A DNA stretch of 64,000 nt from Paenibacillus donghaensis (GTDB lineage: Bacteria > Bacillota > Bacilli > Paenibacillales > Paenibacillaceae): the NCBI RefSeq assembly GCF_002192415.1, contig NZ_CP021780.1, positions 8,308,001-8,372,000 of the forward strand, written 5' to 3'. Under the pieces are notes generated by a model. It did no database searches. It saw nothing but the letters and a program-made list of their open reading frames with translations, and was not told the DNA's origin. Below are positions 54,622 to 62,051 of the stretch, one piece after another; positions within the stretch are counted from its first letter, which is position 1, and each line of letters begins with the position of its first letter. Position numbers and translations under genes: made by a program.

Positions 54622-55562
54622 GCGGAGGATTCCGCGCCGTCCACCCTGCGGTTGCCTTAATGTATTATGGCGGACTGCTGCTGTTTGCAGCGGTGCTGTT
54701 TCATCCGCTGTTTCTGCTGACCCAGATAGCTGCGCTGCTGGTGCTGCTGCTGATGCAGGGACAAGGCCGGAGTCTGCGGCGCACCCTGCCGTTCTATCTG
54801 CTGATGGCAGGCGGGGTGGCAGTGCTGAATCCGCTGTTCTCACACAGGGGCGCGAGCATCCTGTTTTATTTTCTCGACCAACCAATTACACTGGAATCCG
54901 TGCTGTACGGACTGATGATGATGCTGGTGCTGCTGAGCATTTTTATCGTATTCCTGTCCTATAACCACACGGTGACTACGGATAAATTTATGTACCTGTT
55001 CGCTGCCGCCGCTCCCAAAAGTGCCTTGCTGACCCTGATGGCCATTCGGTTCGTGCCTTTGTTTCAGCGGAGGCTGCGTCAGATTGGTATGGTACAGAGC
55101 ACACGTGGCATTGATGTAACTTCGGGCAGTGTGCGCAAACGGATCAAGGATGGGTTGACGCTGCTGAAGGTGCTGCTGACCTGGTCGCTGGAGGAGGCGC
55201 TGCAGAGCGCGGATTCCATGAAGGCACGCGGCTATGGCATCCGCAAACGCAGCAGCTATGCCATCTACAAGCTGGACCGGCAGGACATCGTTCTATTGGT
55301 GCTGCTTGCGGCTAGCGGAGCGGCTGTTGTGTTCGGCTGGTTGCAGGGGTACGGCGTGCTGGAAATTTACCCGCGCCTGAGACCTCATGATTTTAGCCTG
55401 GAGGAGGGGGCGATGTACGGATGTTTCGGTCTGTTCGTGCTCTTGCCCCTTGCTCTGGAAGCAAAGGAGAAATGGATATGGAGATCCTCAAGGTCGACCG
55501 CTTATCCTTCCGGTATCCCGAAGAAGACAGGGCCACACTGGATGAGCTCTCGTTCACGGTAA
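54618..55562 (+). CDS. ecfT: ECF transporter T component (EcfT/CbiQ family)
   Basis: 314 residues. ATG 54618 overlaps the lipoprotein stop by four bases. Membrane segments include ALMYYGGLLLFAAVLFHPLFLL and LYGLMMMLVLLSIFIVFLSY. Two coupling-helix motifs with the family Ala-Arg-Gly theme are seen: STRGID and MKARGYG. It links the S component to the ATPases. Its last 28 codons run over the start of the ATPase gene, an 85-base overlap; the final residues (SSRSTAYPSGIPKK) do not look like a normal EcfT tail, so a shorter ancestral stop was probably lost. Confidence 0.88.
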   Translation: MSGGFRAVHPAVALMYYGGLLLFAAVLFHPLFLLTQIAALLVLLLMQGQGRSLRRTLPFYLLMAGGVAVLNPLFSHRGASILFYFLDQPITLESVLYGLMMMLVLLSIFIVFLSYNHTVTTDKFMYLFAAAAPKSALLTLMAIRFVPLFQRRLRQIGMVQSTRGIDVTSGSVRKRIKDGLTLLKVLLTWSLEEALQSADSMKARGYGIRKRSSYAIYKLDRQDIVLLVLLAASGAAVVFGWLQGYGVLEIYPRLRPHDFSLEEGAMYGCFGLFVLLPLALEAKEKWIWRSSRSTAYPSGIPKKTGPHWMSSRSR

Positions 55563-57163
55563 AAGAAGGCGAGTTCGTCGTACTCTGCGGACCCTCGGGC
55601 GGCGGCAAAACCACGCTTCTGCGCCACCTCAAGCGCGAGCTTGCTCCGGTGGGCACGATGGATGGCAGCATCCTGTACCGGGGGCTGCCGCTGGCGGAGC
55701 TGGCGCCCGAAACGGCTGCCGCAGAGATCGGCATGGTGTTCCAGAATCCCGAGGCGCAGATTGTGATGGACACAGTTTGGCATGAGCTGGCGTTCTCCAT
55801 GGAGAATCTGGGCCTGCCCCCGGCAGTGATGCGCAGCAGGTTGGCCGAGATATGCGGACTGTTCGGGCTGGAGCCGCTGCTCTATAAGCCGGTGCATGAG
55901 CTGTCCGGCGGCCAGAAGCAGCTGCTGAATCTGGCTTCAGTCCTGCTGCTGCAGCCCCGGGTGCTGCTGCTGGACGAGCCTACCTCGCAGCTGGACCCGG
56001 TCGCGGCGCGCGAGTTCATCCAGCTGCTGCACCGGCTGAACGAGGAACTGTCTATGACCGTGATCATCAGCGAGCACCGGCTGGAGGAGGTTTTTCCGCT
56101 GGCTGACCAGGTGCTGCTGCTCAGCCGGGGAGCCTTGCAGGCCGCAGGCGGCCCGCGCGAGATCGTGGGCAGGCTGGGCGCCGGGCAAGCCCCGGCGCAG
56201 CTCGCCTATCTGCCGGCGGCGTCGCGCCTGTTCCTCGGCCTTGCGCCGCAGGCTGCGGCTCCGCCGCCGGGGGCCAGCCCTCTCACGGTGCGAGAGGGCA
56301 AGGCCTGGCTGCGCGGCCTGCCTGCCGCAGGCGCAGGCCCAGCGGCTGCGCCGCACAGCGCGGCGACGGCGCAGCCTGGAGCGGCAGCCCGCGCAGGCGA
56401 AGCCGCGCTGCTGCGCTGCCGCGAGCTGACCTTCCGCTACGCCAAGGACGGCGCGGAAGTGCTGAAGAAACTTACGCTCTCCCTCTATCCGGGAGAGCTG
56501 CTCGCCATTATGGGCGGCAACGGCGCCGGGAAATCGACGCTGCTGCAGCTGATGGCGGGACTGGCGAAGCCGCAGCGGGGCAAGGTAGAACTGGGCCGGG
56601 ACATCCATACCGGATACCTGGCCCAGAATCCGCTGCTCTACTTCAGCCAGGACACCGTGGCCGCCGAGCTTGCGCAGATGGCCGAGTATGCCGGGCTGTC
56701 CGGCGAAGAGGCGCAGCGCGAGATTGCGCGCCTGCTGGATATCTTCCAGCTGCAGGCGGTAATCGATAACCATCCGCATGATATCAGCGGCGGACAGCAG
56801 CAGCAGACTGCCCTGGCGATGGTGCTGCTGCTGAAGCCGGATATTCTGCTGCTGGACGAGCCTACGAAGGGGCTGGACCCGGAGGCCAAGGAGCGTTTCG
56901 CTTCGACACTCCAGCTGCTGCGGGAGCAAGGCGTCAGTATTGTTCTTGTTACGCATGATGTGGAGTTTGCCGCAGAATATGCTTCCCGCTGTGCGCTGCT
57001 GTTTGACGGCGCGATTACGGCGGAGGGTTCTCCCGGTGATTTTTTCGGCAGCAATTATTTCTACACGACAGCCGTGAACCGCATGGTGCGCGAGTGGCTG
57101 CCTCAAGTCCTGACAGTGAAGGAGGCAATTCAGCAATGGCCAGATTCCGGCTCCCGCTCCTGA
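55478..57163 (+). CDS. ECF transporter fused double ATPase (EcfA-EcfA')
   Basis: 561 residues. ATG 55478 is chosen for the spacing to AAAGGAG. The first ABC domain has GPSGGGKTT, LSGGQKQ and VLLLDEPTSQLD. An Ala/Pro-rich linker (about 235-310) follows. The second has GGNGAGKST, ISGGQQQQ and ILLLDEPTKGLD. Fusion of the two ECF ATPases in one chain is common in Paenibacillus and Actinobacteria. It powers the cobalamin ECF complex. It overlaps ecfT by 85 bases and the S component gene by 28 bases. Confidence 0.9.
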   Translation: MEILKVDRLSFRYPEEDRATLDELSFTVKEGEFVVLCGPSGGGKTTLLRHLKRELAPVGTMDGSILYRGLPLAELAPETAAAEIGMVFQNPEAQIVMDTVWHELAFSMENLGLPPAVMRSRLAEICGLFGLEPLLYKPVHELSGGQKQLLNLASVLLLQPRVLLLDEPTSQLDPVAAREFIQLLHRLNEELSMTVIISEHRLEEVFPLADQVLLLSRGALQAAGGPREIVGRLGAGQAPAQLAYLPAASRLFLGLAPQAAAPPPGASPLTVREGKAWLRGLPAAGAGPAAAPHSAATAQPGAAARAGEAALLRCRELTFRYAKDGAEVLKKLTLSLYPGELLAIMGGNGAGKSTLLQLMAGLAKPQRGKVELGRDIHTGYLAQNPLLYFSQDTVAAELAQMAEYAGLSGEEAQREIARLLDIFQLQAVIDNHPHDISGGQQQQTALAMVLLLKPDILLLDEPTKGLDPEAKERFASTLQLLREQGVSIVLVTHDVEFAAEYASRCALLFDGAITAEGSPGDFFGSNYFYTTAVNRMVREWLPQVLTVKEAIQQWPDSGSRS

Positions 57164-57825
57164 TTGCTTTGGCTGTATTTATAGCGGGCCTTGCGCTCAC
57201 TGCGGCGCTGAAAGACCGCCATTACGTGCTGCTCAGCCTGGTGCTGCTGGCGGCGGCGCTGATTCCCCTGTTCGTGCGGCTGGAGCGCCGGCCGCTGGAG
57301 TCGCGCGAGCTGGTGCTGCTCGCCGTATTGTCGGCGATTGCCGCGGTCAGCCGGATTCCGTTCGCTGCGCTACCGAGCTTCAAGCCGGTATCCGCGATTG
57401 TGATTCTGTCTGCCTATGTATTTGGCGCAGAGGCCGGATTCATTATCGGCGCGGTGGCAGCGCTGGTGTCCAATATTTATTTTGGACAAGGGCCATGGAC
57501 ACCCTGGCAGATGTTTGCCTGGGGTATGGTCGGCCTGAGCGCAGGCTGGCTGCGCAACACCAGGCTGCTGCGGTCGCGTGTGGGTCTGCTTAGCTTCGGC
57601 TTCGTTTGGGGTTTCCTGTTCGGCTGGATTATGAACATCTGGCATATCATCAGCTTGCCCGATGCTTTCAGTTGGGGACTGGTGGCCACCACATATGCGG
57701 CCAGCTTTTATTTCGATCTGACCCATGCGATCTCCAATGTGCTGTTCCTGTCGCTGCTGGCTGGCGGGTGGACCAAAGTGCTGATGCGTTTTCGCAAGAA
57801 ATATGGGCTGCTGCAGGAGGAGTGA
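57136..57825 (+). CDS. ECF transporter S component, probably cobalamin-specific (CbrT-like)
   Basis: 229 residues; AAGGAGG precedes ATG 57136. It has about seven hydrophobic segments, including VLLAVLSAIAAVSRIPFAAL and the VIGAVAAL-like GAVAALVSNIYFGQGPWTPWQM segment that is typical of ECF S components of the CbrT/vitamin B12 group. Specificity for cobalamin is inferred from the riboswitch and the two DUF4430 proteins upstream. An alternative is a cobinamide or cobalamin-precursor transporter. It ends the operon. Confidence 0.82.
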   Translation: MARFRLPLLIALAVFIAGLALTAALKDRHYVLLSLVLLAAALIPLFVRLERRPLESRELVLLAVLSAIAAVSRIPFAALPSFKPVSAIVILSAYVFGAEAGFIIGAVAALVSNIYFGQGPWTPWQMFAWGMVGLSAGWLRNTRLLRSRVGLLSFGFVWGFLFGWIMNIWHIISLPDAFSWGLVATTYAASFYFDLTHAISNVLFLSLLAGGWTKVLMRFRKKYGLLQEE

Positions 57826-57946
57826 CGCTCAGCCTCTCCGTCTGTCACCGTTCGACTGCCACTTTCGCAGACAGATTACGGGGAATGAGCACCGTTAATT
57901 GGCGCCATAACCAGTAACTCCAGGATATTTAATTAGTTGCGAAAAC

Positions 57947-58228
57947 GGTTATTACTTAGGACCCCAGCCATCCCCCAACTAGATTTGCGCCTTCGGAGTA
58001 GTACAACAGAGGTGGCTATGGGGAAAAACTACCGTTAATACCTGGCTCATGCTCGATTGTCGTGGCTTATAGGGAAAAGTGACCACTACATCGTCCATTG
58101 AGGGCTTTTCGGAGCGGATAGGACTTCATTAGTGGTGAAATTCCCTATAAGCTCACCAGAACGTCCAACCTTCGTCCAACTAGCGGTAGAATTTCCCTAT
58201 CATTCCTCACTGGACCTAAGTAGTAACC
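57947..58228. mobile_element. Class B2 inverted-repeat element with perfect 6 bp target duplication
   Basis: Bounded by GGTTATTACTTAGGACC and GGACCTAAGTAGTAACC, flanked by GAAAAC on both sides, inside TTAGTTGC-GAAAAC-GCATCTAA. Inner TATAGGGAAAAGTGACC and CTAGCGGTAGAATTTCCC segments match the element at 26932-27309. No ORF. Confidence 0.8.
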
Positions 58229-58284
58229 GAAAACGCATCTAAATGGCGATTTTTTTCCGTTTTGGAGCAAATAAGTGCAAAATG

Positions 58285-58690
58285 GGTTACTACTTAGAGC
58301 CCCCTTGTGTTCCATGTGTTACTCGTCCGAGCCAGTCATACCACACCGCGCGACAAGAACATAACAAAGGAAGGCTGTCGCCGGTAACCAGCGATTAACT
58401 TTCAGACTATTAACGGACTCAGGAGCCCCTATGTGCTGTAAAAAGGCTGTTTTGCAGCTTTAACGGACCCAGGAGCCCCTATTCAAGCCAAAACCCACTA
58501 GTTAAGGCCTGTTCTTCCGATATAGAGGCTATGCGGTCCGTTAGACTCCAAACCAGCCCAGAAATGAGGAAACAGGAGCTATACGGTCCGTTAGGATGTA
58601 GGTTACCTGAAGTTCGGGTGGGGGAGGGTTTGGATTACGGTAGGCGATCCCCTAACCTTCTATATCCTAGCAGGGTCCTAAGTAGTAACC
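58285..58690. mobile_element. Class B1 inverted-repeat element
   Basis: Bounded by GGTTACTACTTAGAGCC and GGTCCTAAGTAGTAACC; flanks AAAATG and AAAAAG (five of six the same). Reverse-complement homologue of 41378-41747 over its whole length, including GTTACTCGTCCGAGCCAGTC and GGTTACCTGAAGTTCGGGTG. No ORF. Confidence 0.8.
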
Positions 58691-58872
58691 AAAAAGGCAT
58701 TTAATTTCGGCGTTTAAGCTTAATAGGCCTGACTTACTCGAAATTAGTTGCATATTTGCATTTAATCGTCCGCTGGCGCATGATCCGGCTGAAAGTAGTT
58801 GCACTTTCGGTTACTGCTTAGGTCCCACTAGGGGTGTAGAGTGCTGCTTTCAGAGAAATTAGATGCGAAACT

Positions 58873-59172
58873 GGTTACTACTTAGGTCCCCTAGCCCTCT
58901 TCGCTCGTAACCCTCGCTTCGATTTCAGACGGTTGCGGACTCAGGAGCCTCTATTTGCTGTACATAGGCCGTTTTGCAGGATTAACGGACCCAGGAGCCT
59001 CTATATCACAGAAAACCCTCGCTTTTGAGCCTGTTTTGACGACTTAGGGGCTATACGGTCCGTAAGACTTCAAAAGATCGCAGATAGGAGGAAATAGGGG
59101 CTATACGGTCCGCTAAAATGCAGGTTACCTAGTTCAAGGGCTTGGAGTGTCGCAGGGTCCTAAGTAGTAACC
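58873..59172. mobile_element. Class B1 inverted-repeat element, shorter copy, perfect 6 bp duplication
   Basis: Bounded by GGTTACTACTTAGGTCC and GGTCCTAAGTAGTAACC; GAAACT on both sides. Shares CGGACTCAGGAGCC, TTAACGGACCCAGGAGCC and GGGGCTATACGGTCCG with 58285-58690 but lacks parts of both halves. Confidence 0.8.
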
Positions 59173-59551
59173 GAAACTGCATCTAATTTCAGTGAAAACT
59201 CCTGTTATCGGGCAAATAAGTGCGTATTTGCAACTATTTTCGCGTAAATCGATTCTCTAGCGCCCCAAATCCAAAAATTAGATGCATTTTCGCACTTATT
59301 TGCTCTAAAACGGAAAAAATCGGCGAAATAGATGCAGATTCGCAACTAATTCGGCGGCAGAGCAAACTCTTCGCTCTCCCATCAAGCCGCTTCCTTCCTA
59401 AGCGAACTTGAATAAGAAACGGCTTAATCTAAAAATCAGGATTCTGGAGTAGCGGGCATCATTCCAAAAGGGGGCAACCGTTGATTTTGGTTTTGAGCCT
59501 AAAAAAACGATAATAAAACTGTTTTTTTCGACAAATTTCTCTTAAATTCAT

Positions 59552-59578
59552 CATTATAATGACTTTCCTTGCCGATAA
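59552..59578 (+). promoter_or_regulatory. Candidate SigD (flagellar sigma) promoter of the chemoreceptor-like gene
   Basis: GCCGATAA at 59571-59578 matches the SigD -10 box; the -35 (expected TAAA) is poor, with only CATT or ATTA at the right distance. The chemoreceptor-type product makes a motility sigma factor reasonable. Confidence 0.4.
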
Positions 59579-59614
59579 AACGATAGAGAAGACACAGACA
59601 AGGCGGAAACTGGA

Positions 59615-60907
59615 ATGAAGAACCTAAAGGTCAGAAATAAAATGACGCTGCTGATGGTATTGATTATGATCATGATGGTCGGAATCGGAACCCATGGCAT
59701 CCTTATTGCAGACCGGACGGCTAAACGGGCTACGGAAACCTACAATGAAAATGTATTGCCCATCTCCTATTTGGGTCAAATGCGCATAAATAATGAGGAG
59801 ATCGAGTCCTCCATCCTGGAGCTGCTGATTACTCATAATTCGGCTATGAAGCTGCAGCTGCAGGGAGGGATAGAGCAGAGAATTGCCGGCAACGACGGGT
59901 TGCTAAACCAGCTGCTGGACATTTCTTTCGAGGATAAACCGGAGATTGGCGGCGCAATCAATGAATATGCCGCGCTGCTTCCCGGTTACCGCGCCCAGCG
60001 GGATACGATTCTGCGGCTGTGTCTCAGTGACCATGGCCAGGAGGCATACGATCTGTATTCGGGGGCATTCCACACCTCCCGGGAGCGGATGGGTGCGCTG
60101 CTTCATAAGCTGAATGATGGGCTGCAGCAGGAGGCGGCAGCCCATCTGGCGGCAGCACATTCGGAATCGTCGTATGCGAAGAGGGCGAATATCCTGCTGA
60201 CCTTGGTCATCTGGATGATATGCGCCGCGCTCTGCTGTATCGTCGCACGACAGATTGCGAATCCGCTGAAGCTGCTGCAGGCACGGATGAAACGTGCCGA
60301 AGAAGGGGACCTGAAGGCGGCGGATGTCTATCAGGCCAACGATGAATTTGGCCGAATCAACAGCTCCTTCAATCATATGCTGGGCAGTCTGCGCTCCATC
60401 ATGCATAGGGTGGCGGAAAGTGTGGAGATGATAGCCGCCTCGTCGGAGGAGATGAGCGCCAGCGCCAGACACTCCTCGCTGACTGCCGATGCTATGGCCG
60501 AAGCTGCCAGTCCTGCTGCTTCAAGCTATAAGCAGCAGGCATTCAGCGTGAGCCAGGCCCTGGAGGCTGTGCAGCGGATAGCCGCTGAAGCCGCCGCAAT
60601 CGAAAGCAGCAGTCTTGTCTTCTATAAGCGGGCGGACCCGGCAGCAGCGGACCTTGGGGTAGACACCGTACAGCACACCAGAGAAATCATAGGTGCTGTG
60701 GCACATATCGCCAGCGAATCGCAAGCGGTGGCAGAGGCTCTGAAGCAGCTGCAGCTATTTCTGGACCAAGGAGCAGAGGCTGTGCTTGGCACAGGGACGA
60801 AGGCGCGGGAGCAAATGTCGGCGATGCTGGAAATCTCCGCACAGGCCCAGTATCTGGGTCTGCTATCGGAGGATCTGCAGGAGAGTGTGAACCGGTTTGG
60901 TCTGTAA
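59615..60907 (+). CDS. Degenerate methyl-accepting chemotaxis protein lacking the signalling tip
   Basis: 430 residues. The N-terminus (KVRNKMTLLMVLIMIMMVGIGTHG) is a membrane segment followed by a four-helix-bundle MCP sensor (about 32-185), a second membrane segment (about 190-210) and a HAMP domain (about 211-262). The following helix (VAESVEMIAASSEEMSASARHSS) looks like the start of an MCP coiled coil, but the conserved tip that binds CheA and CheW (the QTNLLALNAAIEAARAGE block) is absent, and only about 160 residues follow HAMP instead of about 280. Signalling through CheA is therefore doubtful. It may be a decaying gene or a decoy receptor. The frame is intact. Confidence 0.8.
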   Translation: MKNLKVRNKMTLLMVLIMIMMVGIGTHGILIADRTAKRATETYNENVLPISYLGQMRINNEEIESSILELLITHNSAMKLQLQGGIEQRIAGNDGLLNQLLDISFEDKPEIGGAINEYAALLPGYRAQRDTILRLCLSDHGQEAYDLYSGAFHTSRERMGALLHKLNDGLQQEAAAHLAAAHSESSYAKRANILLTLVIWMICAALCCIVARQIANPLKLLQARMKRAEEGDLKAADVYQANDEFGRINSSFNHMLGSLRSIMHRVAESVEMIAASSEEMSASARHSSLTADAMAEAASPAASSYKQQAFSVSQALEAVQRIAAEAAAIESSSLVFYKRADPAAADLGVDTVQHTREIIGAVAHIASESQAVAEALKQLQLFLDQGAEAVLGTGTKAREQMSAMLEISAQAQYLGLLSEDLQESVNRFGL

Positions 60908-60943
60908 AGAGAGACGAGCAGAGGTTAAGCATTAAAGCACGAA

Positions 60944-60984
60944 CAAGCCCCCCATCCGCCAGAACTCTGGCAGGTGGGGGGCTT
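60944..60984 (+). terminator. Intrinsic terminator of the chemoreceptor-like gene
   Basis: AAGCCCCCCA and CCGCCAGA pair with CTGGCAGG and TGGGGGGCTT. The stem is strong; the T-tract is weak. Confidence 0.6.
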
Positions 60985-61002
60985 GCTGTATTTCTCAAAA
61001 TA

Positions 61003-61118
61003 TAAGATTATATATGTTTCACGCTATCCATTATCCTTCTATTTCTCGCAGAAACGGATATCGCCTCTTCCAGAGGGCGATATCCGTTTCTACTTGTAGA
61101 AGCAGGTGTTGACCATCA
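61003..61118. repeat. Class C repeat: conserved head plus long hairpin
   Basis: The head ATTATCCTTCTATTTCTCGC (61030-61049) is followed by a near-perfect hairpin (AGAAACGGATATCGCCTCT / AGAGGGCGATATCCGTTTCT, 61050-61091). It lies downstream of qoxD and could also serve as its terminator, although no clear T-run follows on the minus strand. Confidence 0.7.
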
Positions 61119-61159
61119 AAGGCTGTATCCGCTTCTGCTTATAACCTTGATGCAAGAAC

Positions 61160-61453
61160 TTAAGCGTACCAGCCCCATACGAAGATGAACAGTGTGCCGA
61201 ATATCGTGACCAGCCCGACGAACAGGGCGTACGCGAGATTGAGGTACAGCTCTTTTTTGGTATCTGCATTCTCGCCGATGTGCATGAACACGAACAGCTG
61301 CAAGGAAGCCTGAATGATCGCTGTGATCAGCAGGATGACCATATTGGCTGTATCGGAGAAGTCCGCATAGATCACTGTGAGTGCGGCCGCAGAAAGGACG
61401 AGAGAGGCGATATAACCCATTACATGGCGAATCGGAAACAGTTGCTTCATCAT
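61160..61453 (-). CDS. qoxD: Cytochrome aa3 quinol oxidase subunit IV
   Basis: 97 residues with three membrane segments (VMGYIASLVLSAAALTVIY, MVILLITAIIQASLQLFVFMHI, LNLAYALFVGLVTIFGTLFIFVWG), the size and pattern of QoxD/CyoD. It helps assembly of the oxidase. It starts one base after the qoxC stop and is the last gene of the operon. Confidence 0.92.
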   Translation of the reverse strand: MMKQLFPIRHVMGYIASLVLSAAALTVIYADFSDTANMVILLITAIIQASLQLFVFMHIGENADTKKELYLNLAYALFVGLVTIFGTLFIFVWGWYA

Positions 61454-61454
61454 G

Positions 61455-62051
61455 TCACATCATTCCTTTCAGGTAGACGAAGCTGAAGATAAAGATCCAG
61501 ACAACATCCAAGAAATGCCAGTACAGCGAGAAGATAAACGATTTGTTTGCTGTTGCCGGATTAATGCCCTGACGCCACAACTGAATCATAATCCCTGTGC
61601 CCCACAGGAAGCCGAAGGTAACGTGCGCTCCATGGGTGCCCAGCAGGACGAATAGACTGGAGAGGAACCCGCTGGTCTGCAGTGTAGCTCCTTCATGAAC
61701 ATAAGTGAAGAACTCCATAATTTCTATGCCCAGGAAGCCCAGACCCATCAGCAGCGTGATGGCCATGAAGACCATCATCGCTTTTTTGTAGCCGTGGCGC
61801 ATGGCGTGAACCGCCAGACCAATCGTAAACGAGCTGCTCAGCAGCAGGAAGGTCTCAATCAGCACCGGGCCGATTTCAAAAATCTCCGGGCCGCTAGGTC
61901 CGCTGGCGAACCGGTTAACCATTACAAAATAAACAGTGAACAATGTGGCGAACAGCGCAATTTCCGCTCCCAGGAAGATCCAGAAGCCAAAGATCTTGTT
62001 GTTGTTCTCCTCTGTTGAATATTCAAGCGGCTTGGACGCATCTATTTTCAT
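61455..62051 (-). CDS. qoxC: Cytochrome aa3 quinol oxidase subunit III
   Basis: 198 residues with five membrane segments, the length of QoxC. NKIFGFWIFLGAEIALFATLFTVY, FTIGLAVHAMRHG and LGTHGAHVTFGFLWG are hallmarks of heme-copper oxidase subunit III. Its ATG overlaps the qoxB stop by four bases, so the two are coupled. Confidence 0.95.
   Translation of the reverse strand: MKIDASKPLEYSTEENNNKIFGFWIFLGAEIALFATLFTVYFVMVNRFASGPSGPEIFEIGPVLIETFLLLSSSFTIGLAVHAMRHGYKKAMMVFMAITLLMGLGFLGIEIMEFFTYVHEGATLQTSGFLSSLFVLLGTHGAHVTFGFLWGTGIMIQLWRQGINPATANKSFIFSLYWHFLDVVWIFIFSFVYLKGMM

Larger units (their letters stand above)
57926..59365. repeat. Nested class A repeat units interrupted by three inverted-repeat elements
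   Basis: Class A pieces lie at 57926-57946, 58229-58284, 58691-58872 and 59173-59365. They are split by elements at 57947, 58285 and 58873. An unpaired end sequence (GGTTACTGCTTAGGTCC) is at 58809-58825. The final piece has palindrome centres GTATTT, ATTTTC and AGATTC. The gap 57826-59614 contains no gene. Confidence 0.8.
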
